Below, piece by piece: positions 7,720-16,535 of a stretch of DNA of 64,000 nt. The first letter of the stretch is position 1; the number at the start of each line of letters is the position of its first letter. This DNA comes from Serinicoccus hydrothermalis. Lineage in GTDB: Bacteria; Actinomycetota; Actinomycetes; Actinomycetales; Dermatophilaceae. The DNA lies in assembly GCF_001685415.1 (NCBI RefSeq), contig NZ_CP014989.1, forward strand, positions 2,480,001-2,544,000, in the 5' to 3' direction. The notes under the pieces are model-generated. The model made no database searches. It was not told the origin of the DNA and saw only the letters and a program-made list of their open reading frames with translations. The position numbers and the translations under genes were made by a program.

Positions 7720-9312
7720 ATGCACTGGCGGGACGTGGGGGACAGGATCTGGATGAGCCGGCCGCTGACCGCGGCCCGGCGCGGCACGCTGCGGGCGGGC
7801 ACCCGTGCCCTGTCCACGACCTACAGCCTCTACAAGGTCCACCCGGCCACCTGGCGCTTCACCGCGACCCACTACCAGCCGTGGATGGGCGACTTCGCGC
7901 GGTGGCACGCCTGGATGACCTGCCAGCTCGGGTCGCTGCACGTGCCGGCATACCGGCAGCACCTGGCCGAGCACGACTGGCGCTTCCGCTGGTGGGACCT
8001 GGAGAACTACCCGCCGACCGACAAGAAGGGCTACGTCCAGCGGTATGACGAGGCCGCCCGCACGCGCAGCGGTCGCCTCGAGCTGCGGGGCACGCTGGTC
8101 GACGAGAGCTCGGGCAGCTCCGGCACGCCCTTCAACTGGGTCCGCGGCCGCGACGAGCTCGCCGACATCCACCGCAACGTCGCCGGCTTCACCGCCCTCA
8201 TGATGCGGGACGAGGAGCGGCTCTTCGTCATCAACGCCTACTCGATGGGTGCCTGGGCGACCGGCACCAACACCGGCATCGCCATGGCCAAGATCGCCAT
8301 GGTGAAGAACACCGGGCCCGACCTGGACAAGATCGTCGACACGCTGCGCCACTTCGGCCCCGGCTTCACCTACCTGGTGTCGGCATACCCGCCCTTCCTC
8401 AAGGACCTGCGCGACCGGCTGGACGCCGAGGGCTGGGACTGGCCGGCCTGGCGGATGCACGGGCTGGTCGGCGGGGAGGGCATGACCGAGGCGCTGCGCG
8501 ACTACTGCGAGGAGCGCTTCCTCACCGTGCGCTCCGGCTACGGCGCGTCCGACCTCACCATCGGGATCGGCGGCGAGACCGACCTCACCGTGTGGCTGCG
8601 GCGCGCGCTGCTGCAGGACCACGACCTGCGCGAGGCGGTGCTCGGGCCGGGGGAGTCGCGCACGCCGATGATCTTCCAGTACAACCCGCTCGAGACCTAC
8701 CTCGAGACGACCGAGGACGGGCAGCTGCTCTGCACGCTCACCTCGACCGCGGTGCTCTCGCCCAAGCTGCGCTACAACATCGGCGACGAGGCCCGGCTCA
8801 TGGACTGGCACGACCTGGCCGCGGTGCTGCGCAGCCAGCCGGAGTGGCAGGCGCCCGCGCGGGAGGCCTTCGCCAAGCAGGGGATGAAGCTGCCGCTGCT
8901 GCTGCTCTTCGGCCGCGCCGACGCCACGATCTCCTTCATGGGCGCCAACATCTACCCGCAGGACGTGGAGAACGGCCTCTACACCGACCCGCGGCGGGCC
9001 GCGCAGATCGGCTCCTTCACGCTGACGCTGGAGGACGTCGAGGGGGACGCCACCCGGCAGCAGCCGACCATCCACCTCGAGCTGCGCGAGGGCGTGGCGC
9101 TGGACGACGAGGCCCGGGAGGAGCTGGCGACCGACGTCCGCGAGGGCGTGGTCGACTACCTCGCCCGGACCAGCCGCGACTTCGCCCAGTCGCTGGAGGA
9201 GAGCGACCGCAGCGACGACATCAGGGTGCAGGTGCACGACGCCGGGACCGGTCCCTTCGCCGACCTCCCGGACAAGCTCAAGCGGGTCTACCTCTCGGGC
9301 CCGGCCTCCTGA
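7720..9312 (+). CDS. PaaK-like adenylate-forming ligase
   Basis: A 530-residue member of the phenylacetate-CoA ligase/coenzyme F390 synthetase branch of the ANL superfamily, expected to activate a carboxylate as acyl-AMP. The ATP loop is ESSGSSGTPF at about residues 127-136. An aromatic/acid motif SGYGASD lies at about 272, and NIGDEARL at about 353 holds the ribose-binding Asp. GRADATISFMGANIYP is the hinge to the mobile C-terminal domain. The substrate cannot be predicted. TAGAGT at 7708-7713 sits six bases before the ATG, so the mRNA is probably leaderless. Its stop overlaps the next gene's ATG (ATGA at 9309-9314), indicating translational coupling with the two genes that follow. Confidence 0.82.
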   Translation: MHWRDVGDRIWMSRPLTAARRGTLRAGTRALSTTYSLYKVHPATWRFTATHYQPWMGDFARWHAWMTCQLGSLHVPAYRQHLAEHDWRFRWWDLENYPPTDKKGYVQRYDEAARTRSGRLELRGTLVDESSGSSGTPFNWVRGRDELADIHRNVAGFTALMMRDEERLFVINAYSMGAWATGTNTGIAMAKIAMVKNTGPDLDKIVDTLRHFGPGFTYLVSAYPPFLKDLRDRLDAEGWDWPAWRMHGLVGGEGMTEALRDYCEERFLTVRSGYGASDLTIGIGGETDLTVWLRRALLQDHDLREAVLGPGESRTPMIFQYNPLETYLETTEDGQLLCTLTSTAVLSPKLRYNIGDEARLMDWHDLAAVLRSQPEWQAPAREAFAKQGMKLPLLLLFGRADATISFMGANIYPQDVENGLYTDPRRAAQIGSFTLTLEDVEGDATRQQPTIHLELREGVALDDEAREELATDVREGVVDYLARTSRDFAQSLEESDRSDDIRVQVHDAGTGPFADLPDKLKRVYLSGPAS

Positions 9313-9677
9313 TGGAGCGGGCCGGGGCGGTCTTCGTCGGCGCCACGAGGTATGCCTCCCCGCTCGCCTGGGCGCGGCTCGCCCCGCGCTGGCGGGCGAT
9401 GGTGGGCCAGATGCGGCGGATGCCCGGCTACGTCCACCACCAGGTCTACTTCGACCCGCCGTTCACGCTCGGGACGATCGGGTACTTCGCGACCCGCGAG
9501 GACCTGCTCCGCTTCGCCCGCAGCGGGGTGCACCGCGAGCTCATGCAGTGGGTGACCGACGGCACGGAGAACGCGACGGGTGGCTACATCCGGGTCTACG
9601 AGCTGCCCGATGCGGTGGCGGAAGCGACCGGGGACCTGGTGTCGCGGACCGGGACGGGCGCCGATGCGCACGCGTGA
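9312..9677 (+). CDS. Small ABM-like (dimeric alpha/beta barrel) protein
   Basis: A 121-residue soluble protein whose spacing of strands and helices (AVFVGATRY, a long helix MVGQMRRMPGYV, GTIGYFATREDLLRFA, then GYIRVYEL) is that of the antibiotic-biosynthesis-monooxygenase/DUF4188-type barrel. No catalytic residues can be named. The pattern FATREDLLRFARSGVHRELMQW is echoed as FATPEQARAARHTLQRAVG in the N-terminus of the next protein, suggesting that the two domains are paralogues. It overlaps the upstream ligase by one base and the downstream gene by 14 bases. Confidence 0.65.
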   Translation: MERAGAVFVGATRYASPLAWARLAPRWRAMVGQMRRMPGYVHHQVYFDPPFTLGTIGYFATREDLLRFARSGVHRELMQWVTDGTENATGGYIRVYELPDAVAEATGDLVSRTGTGADAHA

Positions 9678-12426
9678 CTTCTCCCAGGCCCCGCCGGTGG
9701 CTCAGGCCTCGGCGATGCTGACGGTCGCCCCCGCCTCGGGCCGGGCCTCGCCGCGCTGGCTCGCCCGTGCGGCGAGGGCGGTGCGTCGGGCCGAGGGACT
9801 GGTGCGCCGTGAGTGGCTGCTGGACGGAGCCCGCCCGGCCGGGGTGGTGGCGTGGTTCGCGACGCCGGAGCAGGCGCGGGCGGCCAGGCATACCCTGCAG
9901 CGGGCGGTGGGGGAGTGCGACGTGCAGGAGCACCACGCGCACCCCGACGGCTACAGCAACGGCGTGTGGCGCGCCGAGGACCACCTGATGCGCCACATCG
10001 AGCGCTTCACGCCGGTGGGGGCCGAGGAGGTCGGGCCGACCGTGGTGCGCGCCCGTGACGGTCGGCGATCCCGGCCCACCACCAACTCCCTGGCCCCGCG
10101 CTTCCTCGCCGGCCCCCACCTCGCAGCGGCGGGGGAGTCGCCGAAGCGCGGGGAGGTCGAGGAGATGCGGGTCGAGCCGGTGCGCACCAGCGCCGACCTG
10201 CGAGGTTTCCTGAAGGTGCACCCCTGGGGCACCCGCCGGGAGACGCACGGGGTGCCGCTGTGGCACAGCACGATCCGCTCGTGGTTCACCGGGCGCGGAC
10301 CGCACCGGCAGCACGGTCCCGTCGAGCTCTTCGTCGTCCGCGACCCGTGGGGCGCGGTGGCGGGTCGCACGACGCTGCACACCGACGCCCGGATGGACGA
10401 GAAGCTCGGCGAGCCCACGCTGCTCATGGGGGCCACCGAGTTCGCCGGGGAGGCGGCGCTCGCCGCGCTGGTCCGGTATGCCGAGGAGCAGGCCCGGCAG
10501 CGCGGACGCACCCGGCTGCTCGGCCCGGTGTCGCTGCTCCCCAACCAGGTGGGCGGCGTGGTGACCTCCGGGTGGGACGAGCCGGGCTTCCTCGACGGTC
10601 CGTGGAGCCCGCGGCACTACTCCCGGGACTGGGAGGCGCTGGGGTTCGAGCGGGTCTGGGAGGGCTCCACGTGGCTGTGCCCGGACCTCGGCTCGCTGGA
10701 CCCGGCCGAGGTCTTCCCGGTCGGGCCATTGCCCGAGGGGGTCGTGCTGCGGCACGCCGACCGGAAGCGGCTGGACGAGCAACTGCCTCTCCTGCGGCAG
10801 ATGCTCAACGCCTCCTTCGCCGAGCTGGGCTACTACACGCACATCGAGGCCGACGAGCTGGCCGCCGCGACCGACGGGCTGGCCCACCTGCTCGACGAGC
10901 GGCTGCTGCTCTGGCTCGAGCAGGACGGGGAGCCGGTCGCCTTCGTGCTCGTCGTGCCCGACCTCACCGCCTTCGTCCGCTCGACCGGTGGCCGGCTCGG
11001 ACCGGTCGACATGCTTCGGCTGCTCGCGACGCGGGGTCTTTACCGCCGGGACGCGGTGCTCATCATCAAGGGCACGGTCCCCGGTGCACGCGGCCGAGGG
11101 CTCATGCGGCATCTGTCGCGCGAGCTGCTGGAGGGGCTGCAGACCGGGGGGTATGCCTCGCTCCGGGTGACCTTCGTCGAGCACGACAACGCCGGGTCGC
11201 AGGCGCAGTTCGTCGCCATGGGCGGGGCCCCGCTGCACGGGACCTGTTTCTACACGCGGGCCGTCGGTGCCGCCGAGGGCGGGGGCGAGGGCGAGGGCAA
11301 GGACGAGGGCGTGGACGCCGGTGCGGGAGGGGCTGTGCGGGAGGCGGAGCCGCCGGGAACGCCCGCCGTCCGGGAGCGGGCACTGCCCGGGTCACCGGCC
11401 GCGCGGCTGCTCGCGCGGTCCGCCGACTGGGGGCGGGCGCCGAGCGCGCACAACACCCAGCCCTGGGACGTCCGGGCCACCGGGGACGACACGCTCTTGC
11501 TGGGCTGGCACGCCGAGCGCGAGCTGCCCGTGGCCGATGCCACGCGCCGCGACCTGCTGCTTTCCCTGGGGGCGTGCGCCGCGTCGCTGCAGGTCGTCGC
11601 TGCCGACCTCGGGCTGCGGGCCGAGGTGGACTGGGCTGTGGACCTCGACGCCCGGCAGGCGGCGGTCCTCCGACTGACCCAGGACAGCGCCTCGGGCCAG
11701 ACCGACGCGTCGACCGATGAGCCGCGCGGTCGGCCGCAGCCAGGGTCCCGCCTGCCGTGGACGGTGGCCGAGCTGCGGGCCCGCACGACCGTGCGGGCGC
11801 CCTACCCCGAGGCCCCCGGCGCGGCGGAGGTGGCCGAGATCGCCCGCCTCGCCGGTCTGGGCGAGGGCACCGGGCTGCTCGTGCTGCCGGAGGACCTGGT
11901 GGACCGGCTGCTGCCGGGGGCGACCGCGCAGACCCTCACGGGGGCCCCGGCCACCGAGCTGGCCGGCTGGCTCCGGCTGAGCGAGCGCCACCCGCGGCAC
12001 GACCTCGACGGGCTCAGCGCGCAGGCGCTCGGCCTGGGACGGGCCGAGGCGGCCGGCCTCGGGCTGCTCACCGGCTCGCGGGGTATGCGCTCGGCCCTCG
12101 CCAGGACCCGGCTCGACCGCCTCGTGGCCCGGGCCAGCGAGGCCCGGCCCCGCGGTGCGGTGCTCGTGCTCTGGGCTGCGCCCGGCCTGTCGCCGGAGGA
12201 GCTCGGGCCCCTCGGGGGATCGCTGCTGGGCGCCTGGCTGGGCGGTGAGCGTCGGGGCTGGTCGGCGCACCCGCTCAGCGAGCTGCTGGACGAGCCGTCC
12301 TCGGCAGCGGCCGTCGACGCCCACGTCAGCGGCGTGCTCGGCAGCCCGGCCCAGGCCTACGCCGTCTGGCGCTGCGGGCGCCCCGCCGAGCCCTGGGCAT
12401 ACCGCAGCCCCCGCCTCACCGACTGA
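9664..12426 (+). CDS. Three-domain fusion: ABM-like, GNAT-type acyltransferase, Acg-like nitroreductase
   Basis: A 920-residue protein. Residues about 30-125 resemble the ABM-like neighbour. Residues about 165-545 form a large GNAT unit: LLGPVSLLPNQ (about 286) and the segment ending WSPRHYSRDWEALGFERV match the YghO-like acetyltransferase pattern, and VPGARGRGLMRHLSRELL (about 473) supplies the acetyl-CoA loop. After a Gly/Glu-rich linker (about 540-575), residues about 580-915 form a nitroreductase of the mycobacterial Acg type, marked by WGRAPSAHNTQPW (about 589), an FMN-site motif. The start is the ATG at 9664. All three genes from 7720 overlap, so this is one operon. The fusion is unfamiliar to me; a role in modifying or detoxifying a small molecule is only inference. 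Confidence 0.7.
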   Translation: MRTRDFSQAPPVAQASAMLTVAPASGRASPRWLARAARAVRRAEGLVRREWLLDGARPAGVVAWFATPEQARAARHTLQRAVGECDVQEHHAHPDGYSNGVWRAEDHLMRHIERFTPVGAEEVGPTVVRARDGRRSRPTTNSLAPRFLAGPHLAAAGESPKRGEVEEMRVEPVRTSADLRGFLKVHPWGTRRETHGVPLWHSTIRSWFTGRGPHRQHGPVELFVVRDPWGAVAGRTTLHTDARMDEKLGEPTLLMGATEFAGEAALAALVRYAEEQARQRGRTRLLGPVSLLPNQVGGVVTSGWDEPGFLDGPWSPRHYSRDWEALGFERVWEGSTWLCPDLGSLDPAEVFPVGPLPEGVVLRHADRKRLDEQLPLLRQMLNASFAELGYYTHIEADELAAATDGLAHLLDERLLLWLEQDGEPVAFVLVVPDLTAFVRSTGGRLGPVDMLRLLATRGLYRRDAVLIIKGTVPGARGRGLMRHLSRELLEGLQTGGYASLRVTFVEHDNAGSQAQFVAMGGAPLHGTCFYTRAVGAAEGGGEGEGKDEGVDAGAGGAVREAEPPGTPAVRERALPGSPAARLLARSADWGRAPSAHNTQPWDVRATGDDTLLLGWHAERELPVADATRRDLLLSLGACAASLQVVAADLGLRAEVDWAVDLDARQAAVLRLTQDSASGQTDASTDEPRGRPQPGSRLPWTVAELRARTTVRAPYPEAPGAAEVAEIARLAGLGEGTGLLVLPEDLVDRLLPGATAQTLTGAPATELAGWLRLSERHPRHDLDGLSAQALGLGRAEAAGLGLLTGSRGMRSALARTRLDRLVARASEARPRGAVLVLWAAPGLSPEELGPLGGSLLGAWLGGERRGWSAHPLSELLDEPSSAAAVDAHVSGVLGSPAQAYAVWRCGRPAEPWAYRSPRLTD

Positions 12427-12462
12427 CCGCGGCCCACCGACCAACCCTGGCCGCGCCCGGGG

Positions 12463-12628
12463 AGGATCGGTCCACCCGCACCTGTCCTCACCGCGTTGAC
12501 GGGCTTGACCGGGGAGGATCGGTGCACCTGCACCGATCCTCGCCAGGGAGATGGGCTTGACCGGGGGCCGCGCCCTGCCCGGGGAAACGGGCTTGACCGG
12601 GGAGGATCGGTGCACCTGCACCGATCCT
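12463..12628. repeat. Three repeated 26-bp palindromes at a convergent gene junction
   Basis: Two identical 26-bp elements (12515-12540 and 12603-12628) consist of AGGATCGGTGCA, CC, then the exact inverse TGCACCGATCCT. A degenerate third copy lies at 12463-12488. Each good copy is preceded by GGCTTGACCGGGG, so the repeated unit is about 40 bp. They sit between the ends of two convergent genes and can form strong hairpins, so bidirectional termination is the simplest role. No T-tract follows. Confidence 0.75.
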
Positions 12629-12654
12629 GCCCGGCCAGGGGTATGCCCGTCCGC

Positions 12655-15600
12655 TCAGGCCGGCTGCTCGGCCTGCTCCGCCTCCTGGGCCTCGCCGCCG
12701 TCCCGGCTGCCGACCCGGCTGAGACGCTCCGTGCCCCGGCCCACGAGCTCGTAGAGCACCGGCACGAGGATGAGCGTCAGCGCGGTGGAGCTGATGAGAC
12801 CGCCGATGACGACGATCGCGAGCGGCTGGGAGATGAAGGCCCCGCCGCCGGTGATCGCGAAGGCCATCGGCGTCAGCGCGAGGATCGTCGCCAGCGCCGT
12901 CATGACGATCGGCCGGAACCGGTGGCGGGCGCCCTCGACGACCGCGGCCGTGCGGTCCAGCCCGCGGGCGCGGTACTGGTTGACGAGGTCGATGAGCACG
13001 ATGGCATTGGTCACGACGATGCCGATGAGCATGAGCAGCCCCACCATCGAGGCGACGTCGAGCGGGGTGTCGGTGAGCAGCAGCAGCCCGATCGACCCGG
13101 TCGCCGCGAAGGGCACCGAGACGAGCAGGATGAGCGGCTGCACCAGCGAGTTGAAGGTCGCGACCATGACGAGGTAGACGATCGCGATGGCCGCCACCAG
13201 CGCCAGGCCGAGCGCGGCGAAGGCGTCCTCCTGGTCCGCGCTCACGCCGCCCAGCGAGACCTGGACGCCCTCGGGCGTCTCCAGGTCGTCGATCCGCTGC
13301 TGCAGGTCGGCGGTCAGGGCGCCGAGGTCGTCGGCCTCGGACCGGCCGGTGACGGTGGCGGCGCGCAGCCCGTCGACGCGGGTGATGCTCACGGCCTCCT
13401 CGATCCGCTCCAGGTCGGCGACGTCGCCGAGGGTCACGGCCTCGCCGGCGGTGTCGGTGCCGACCTCCAGCGCGCGCAAGGCGTCGAGGTCGTCGGCCTG
13501 CCCGTCGCGGACGACGACGTCGACCTGGCTGACGTCGATCTCCACCTGGCCGACGGTCGCGCCGTCGGTGGCCGCCTGGACGACCTGCCCGAGCTGGGCC
13601 TCGGCCACCCCGGCCTCGGCCGCCGCGGGCCGGTCCACCTGCACGCGCAGCGCCGGCACGGTCTCGGTGAGGTCGTTGCTCACGTCCAGCGCCCCGGCGT
13701 CGGACATCAGCTCGGTCACCTCGTCCGCGACGGTGCGGAGCTCGTCGAGGTCCTGGCCCTGCACCCGGACCTCCAGCCCGGCGGCGGACGGGCCACCCTG
13801 CTGACCGGCCTGGGCGGTGAACGTCGCCCCCTCCGGCAGCTCGACCGCGGTCGTCATCTCGTCGCCGAAGGTCTCGCCGTCCGCGCCGTCCTCGAGGGTC
13901 ACGGCGAAGGTCGCCGTGCCGGACCCGCTGCCCAGGAAGACCGCCTCGATGCCGCCGGTGCTGCCCGCCGTCACCTGGTAGGACGTGACCTCGTCCCGCT
14001 CGGAGAGCCACTGCTCGACCTCGGCCGCCTGCTCGTCGGTGTCGTCGAGGGTGGTCCCGGTGGGCATGGTGAGGGTCGCCTGGAGGGTGTTCTCACCCGT
14101 GCTCCCGATGAAGTCGGTCTTGAGCAGGGTCACGGCATACCCCGTGCCGCCGAGCAGCGCGACGGCCAGCAGCACGGTGAGCCACGGCCGGCCGAGCGCG
14201 GTCCGCAGCACCGGGAGGTATGCCCGCTGCAGCCGGTCGGGGGAGTCGTCCTCCGCCGTCTGCGGCGCCTCCGGCTCGTGCTTGCCCCCGCCGGTGCGGC
14301 GGCCGAGGAACCAGAAGCCGAGGACCGGGATGATCGTCAGCGCGACGAGCAGGGAGGCCAGCATCGCCAGGGTGACGGTGACCGCGAACGGCCGGAACAG
14401 CTCACCGACCTGGCCGCCGACGAAGCCCAGCGGCAGGAAGACGGCCACCGTCGCGACGGTCGCCGAGGTGATCGCGCCGGCGACCTCGCGGGTCGCCTCG
14501 ACGACGGCCTTGCGCCGCTCGTCCCCTCGCCCGACGTGCCGCTTGATGTTCTCGATGACGACGATCGAGTCGTCGACGACGCGGCCGACGGAGATGGTGA
14601 GCGCGCCGAGGGTGAGGATGTTGAGGCTGTAGCCCGCCGCCTGCAGCCCCAGCAGCGCGATGAGCAGCGAGAGCGGGATCGACACCGCGGTGACGAGGGT
14701 GAGCCGCACCGACAGCAGGAAGACGAGCACGACGAGGATCGCGAAGCCGAGGCCGAGCAGACCCTCGGTCGCGAGGTCGGTGATGGACTCCTCGATGAAG
14801 GGGGCGCCGTCGTAGATCGTCACCAGCTCGCCGCCGCCGAGCGCGGTGCTGATGTCGTCCTGCATCGCCTCCAGCTCGTGCGAGATCTCGACCGCGTTGC
14901 CGTCCGGGGTCTTGGTGATCGCCAGGCCGACGCTGGGCTCGCCGTTGGTCCGGGTGTATGCCGTCGCGTCCCGCTCCTCGAGCGTCACCGTGGCGACGTC
15001 GCTCAGCCGGGGGATCTCGACCTCGCCGGTCTGCTCCACGGCGGCCGCGGCCTGCTCGGCCGCCGCGGCGGTGGCGGCGGCCTGGGCGGCGAGCTCGGGG
15101 TCCTGCGGGGAGGCTGCTGCGGCGTCGGCGGCCTCGTCCGCCGCCTGCTGCGCCTCGTCGGCCTGGGTGCGGGCCTGGGCCGCGGCCTGCTGGGACGCGA
15201 CCGCCTGCTGCCCGAGCATCGGGAGCGCGGCGATCTGCTCGGCCGAGGTGAGCCGGGAGCCGACCTGGACCGGCAGCTCGGTCTCGCCGTCGAGCACCGA
15301 GCCACCCGGCAGCACGACGCCGTTGGCCTGCAGGACCTGGCTGACGGTGGAGAGCGTCACGCCCTGCTCCTCGGCGGCCTCCTCGTCCATGTCGACCGTC
15401 ACCACCCGGTCGGCGACCCCGGAGAGGGTCACCGAGCGCACGCCGTCGATGTCCTCGATGTCGGGGATGACCACCCGCTCCAGCCGGTCGACGAGGTCGC
15501 GCGCGTCCTCCCCGCCGCTGGCGGCGAGCTGGATGATGGGGAAGTCGTCGATGTTGCCGGCGAAGATCTGCGGCGTCGCCGACTCCGGCAGGTCCGGGAG

Positions 15601-15945
15601 GCTGAGGACGGCCCGCTGCAGGTCGGTCTGCGCCGTGCCGATCTCGGTGCCGTAGTCCAGCTCGACGAGCACGGTGGAGAAGCCGTCGGTGCTCGTCGAG
15701 GTCACCTCGACGACGTTGTTCAGCCCCTGCGCGGCGGTCTCCACCTGCTCGGTGACCTGCTCCTCGACGACCGAGGTGCTCGACCCGGGCGTCGACGTCG
15801 CGACGACGAGCACGGGGAACTGCAACGAGGGGAAGAGCTCGCGCGGCAGGTTGCCCGCGGACCACAGCCCGGCCAGGATGCTGAAGACGGTGGCCAGGGC
15901 CACGAGCGCCCGGTTTCGGACGCTGAACAGGGTGAGGCGCGACAT
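12655..15945 (-). CDS. RND-family efflux pump (HAE1/AcrB-like permease)
   Basis: A 1096-residue proton-driven exporter. The N-terminus MSRLTLFSVRNRALVAL leads into TM1, then the porter domain (LPRELFPSLQFPVLVV, as in AcrB/MdtB). The TM4 motif VVDDSIVVIENIKRH at about residue 455 carries the proton-relay Asp pair, and GIVVTNAIVLIDLVNQ near residue 1005 is the second-half counterpart. An unusual Ala/Gln/Glu-rich insertion of about 60 residues (about 245-307), probably coiled coil, lies in the porter domain. No membrane-fusion protein or outer-membrane factor is nearby, as expected in a monoderm. The start is the ATG at 15945; the open frame extends upstream but into the promoter of the divergent MarR gene. 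Confidence 0.88.
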   Translation of the reverse strand: MSRLTLFSVRNRALVALATVFSILAGLWSAGNLPRELFPSLQFPVLVVATSTPGSSTSVVEEQVTEQVETAAQGLNNVVEVTSTSTDGFSTVLVELDYGTEIGTAQTDLQRAVLSLPDLPESATPQIFAGNIDDFPIIQLAASGGEDARDLVDRLERVVIPDIEDIDGVRSVTLSGVADRVVTVDMDEEAAEEQGVTLSTVSQVLQANGVVLPGGSVLDGETELPVQVGSRLTSAEQIAALPMLGQQAVASQQAAAQARTQADEAQQAADEAADAAAASPQDPELAAQAAATAAAAEQAAAAVEQTGEVEIPRLSDVATVTLEERDATAYTRTNGEPSVGLAITKTPDGNAVEISHELEAMQDDISTALGGGELVTIYDGAPFIEESITDLATEGLLGLGFAILVVLVFLLSVRLTLVTAVSIPLSLLIALLGLQAAGYSLNILTLGALTISVGRVVDDSIVVIENIKRHVGRGDERRKAVVEATREVAGAITSATVATVAVFLPLGFVGGQVGELFRPFAVTVTLAMLASLLVALTIIPVLGFWFLGRRTGGGKHEPEAPQTAEDDSPDRLQRAYLPVLRTALGRPWLTVLLAVALLGGTGYAVTLLKTDFIGSTGENTLQATLTMPTGTTLDDTDEQAAEVEQWLSERDEVTSYQVTAGSTGGIEAVFLGSGSGTATFAVTLEDGADGETFGDEMTTAVELPEGATFTAQAGQQGGPSAAGLEVRVQGQDLDELRTVADEVTELMSDAGALDVSNDLTETVPALRVQVDRPAAAEAGVAEAQLGQVVQAATDGATVGQVEIDVSQVDVVVRDGQADDLDALRALEVGTDTAGEAVTLGDVADLERIEEAVSITRVDGLRAATVTGRSEADDLGALTADLQQRIDDLETPEGVQVSLGGVSADQEDAFAALGLALVAAIAIVYLVMVATFNSLVQPLILLVSVPFAATGSIGLLLLTDTPLDVASMVGLLMLIGIVVTNAIVLIDLVNQYRARGLDRTAAVVEGARHRFRPIVMTALATILALTPMAFAITGGGAFISQPLAIVVIGGLISSTALTLILVPVLYELVGRGTERLSRVGSRDGGEAQEAEQAEQPA

Positions 15946-16058
15946 AGGATGTCTAGCGTAGGGCGAACCGTTACCCTGGGCCGAATCGAAGCCCACCGGC
16001 CGGGCCACCGGGCTGGTGCCGCGGGTGAGGAGTGGACGAGCAAGGAGCACCGGAGGGC

Positions 16059-16529
16059 ATGACAGCGACGCACGAGACGGTGGATCGGGCCGCGCTGCTC
16101 GACCGCCTGGCGAGCGCCGAGCGGGAGCTGCACGCGCTGGCGATCCGTGCCGTGGAGCCGTGGACGATGCCCGCCGACCTCACGCTGCGCCAGCTGCAGG
16201 TGCTCACCCTGGTCCGGCACACCCCGGGGATCACCGGCCAGGACCTCGCCCACCTGCTCGGCGTCTCGACGCCCACGACGAGCGGCATCGTCGAGCGGGT
16301 GGCGGCCAAGCGGTGGGTGAGGCGCGAGCACGACCCGTCCGACCGGCGCCGGCTGCTGCTGCACCTCACGGCAGCCGGGGAGCAGCTGCTGGAGGACCTC
16401 GAGGAGCCGACCCGGCTGGGCCGGCAGCTCGTCCTGGACCGGCTCGGCGACGCCGAGGTGGCGGACCTGGTGCGGCTGGTCGAGCGGATGCGTGACGTCG
16501 CGCTCGACGTCGGGGCCGAGCGGGGCTGA
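16059..16529 (+). CDS. MarR-family regulator of the adjacent efflux pump
   Basis: A 156-residue winged-helix repressor. LTLRQLQVLTLVRHTPGI is the alpha-2/3 region, DLAHLLGVSTPTTSGIVERV the recognition helix, and REHDPSDRRRLLLHLTAAG the wing with the conserved D-x-R-R/D-R-R pattern. It is divergent from the RND pump across about 110 bases, the standard arrangement for a drug-responsive repressor controlling its neighbour. The start is taken as the ATG at 16059, with AAGGAG at 16042-16047; a GTG at 16032 would add nine residues. The antiporter follows six bases after the stop, so they are co-transcribed. Confidence 0.85.
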   Translation: MTATHETVDRAALLDRLASAERELHALAIRAVEPWTMPADLTLRQLQVLTLVRHTPGITGQDLAHLLGVSTPTTSGIVERVAAKRWVRREHDPSDRRRLLLHLTAAGEQLLEDLEEPTRLGRQLVLDRLGDAEVADLVRLVERMRDVALDVGAERG

Positions 16530-16535
16530 CGAGCC

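Noticed and set aside
12496-16062. An 1188-codon open frame on the plus strand
   Set aside because: Antisense to the RND pump; composition is Asp/Gly/Arg/His-rich shadow sequence without motifs.
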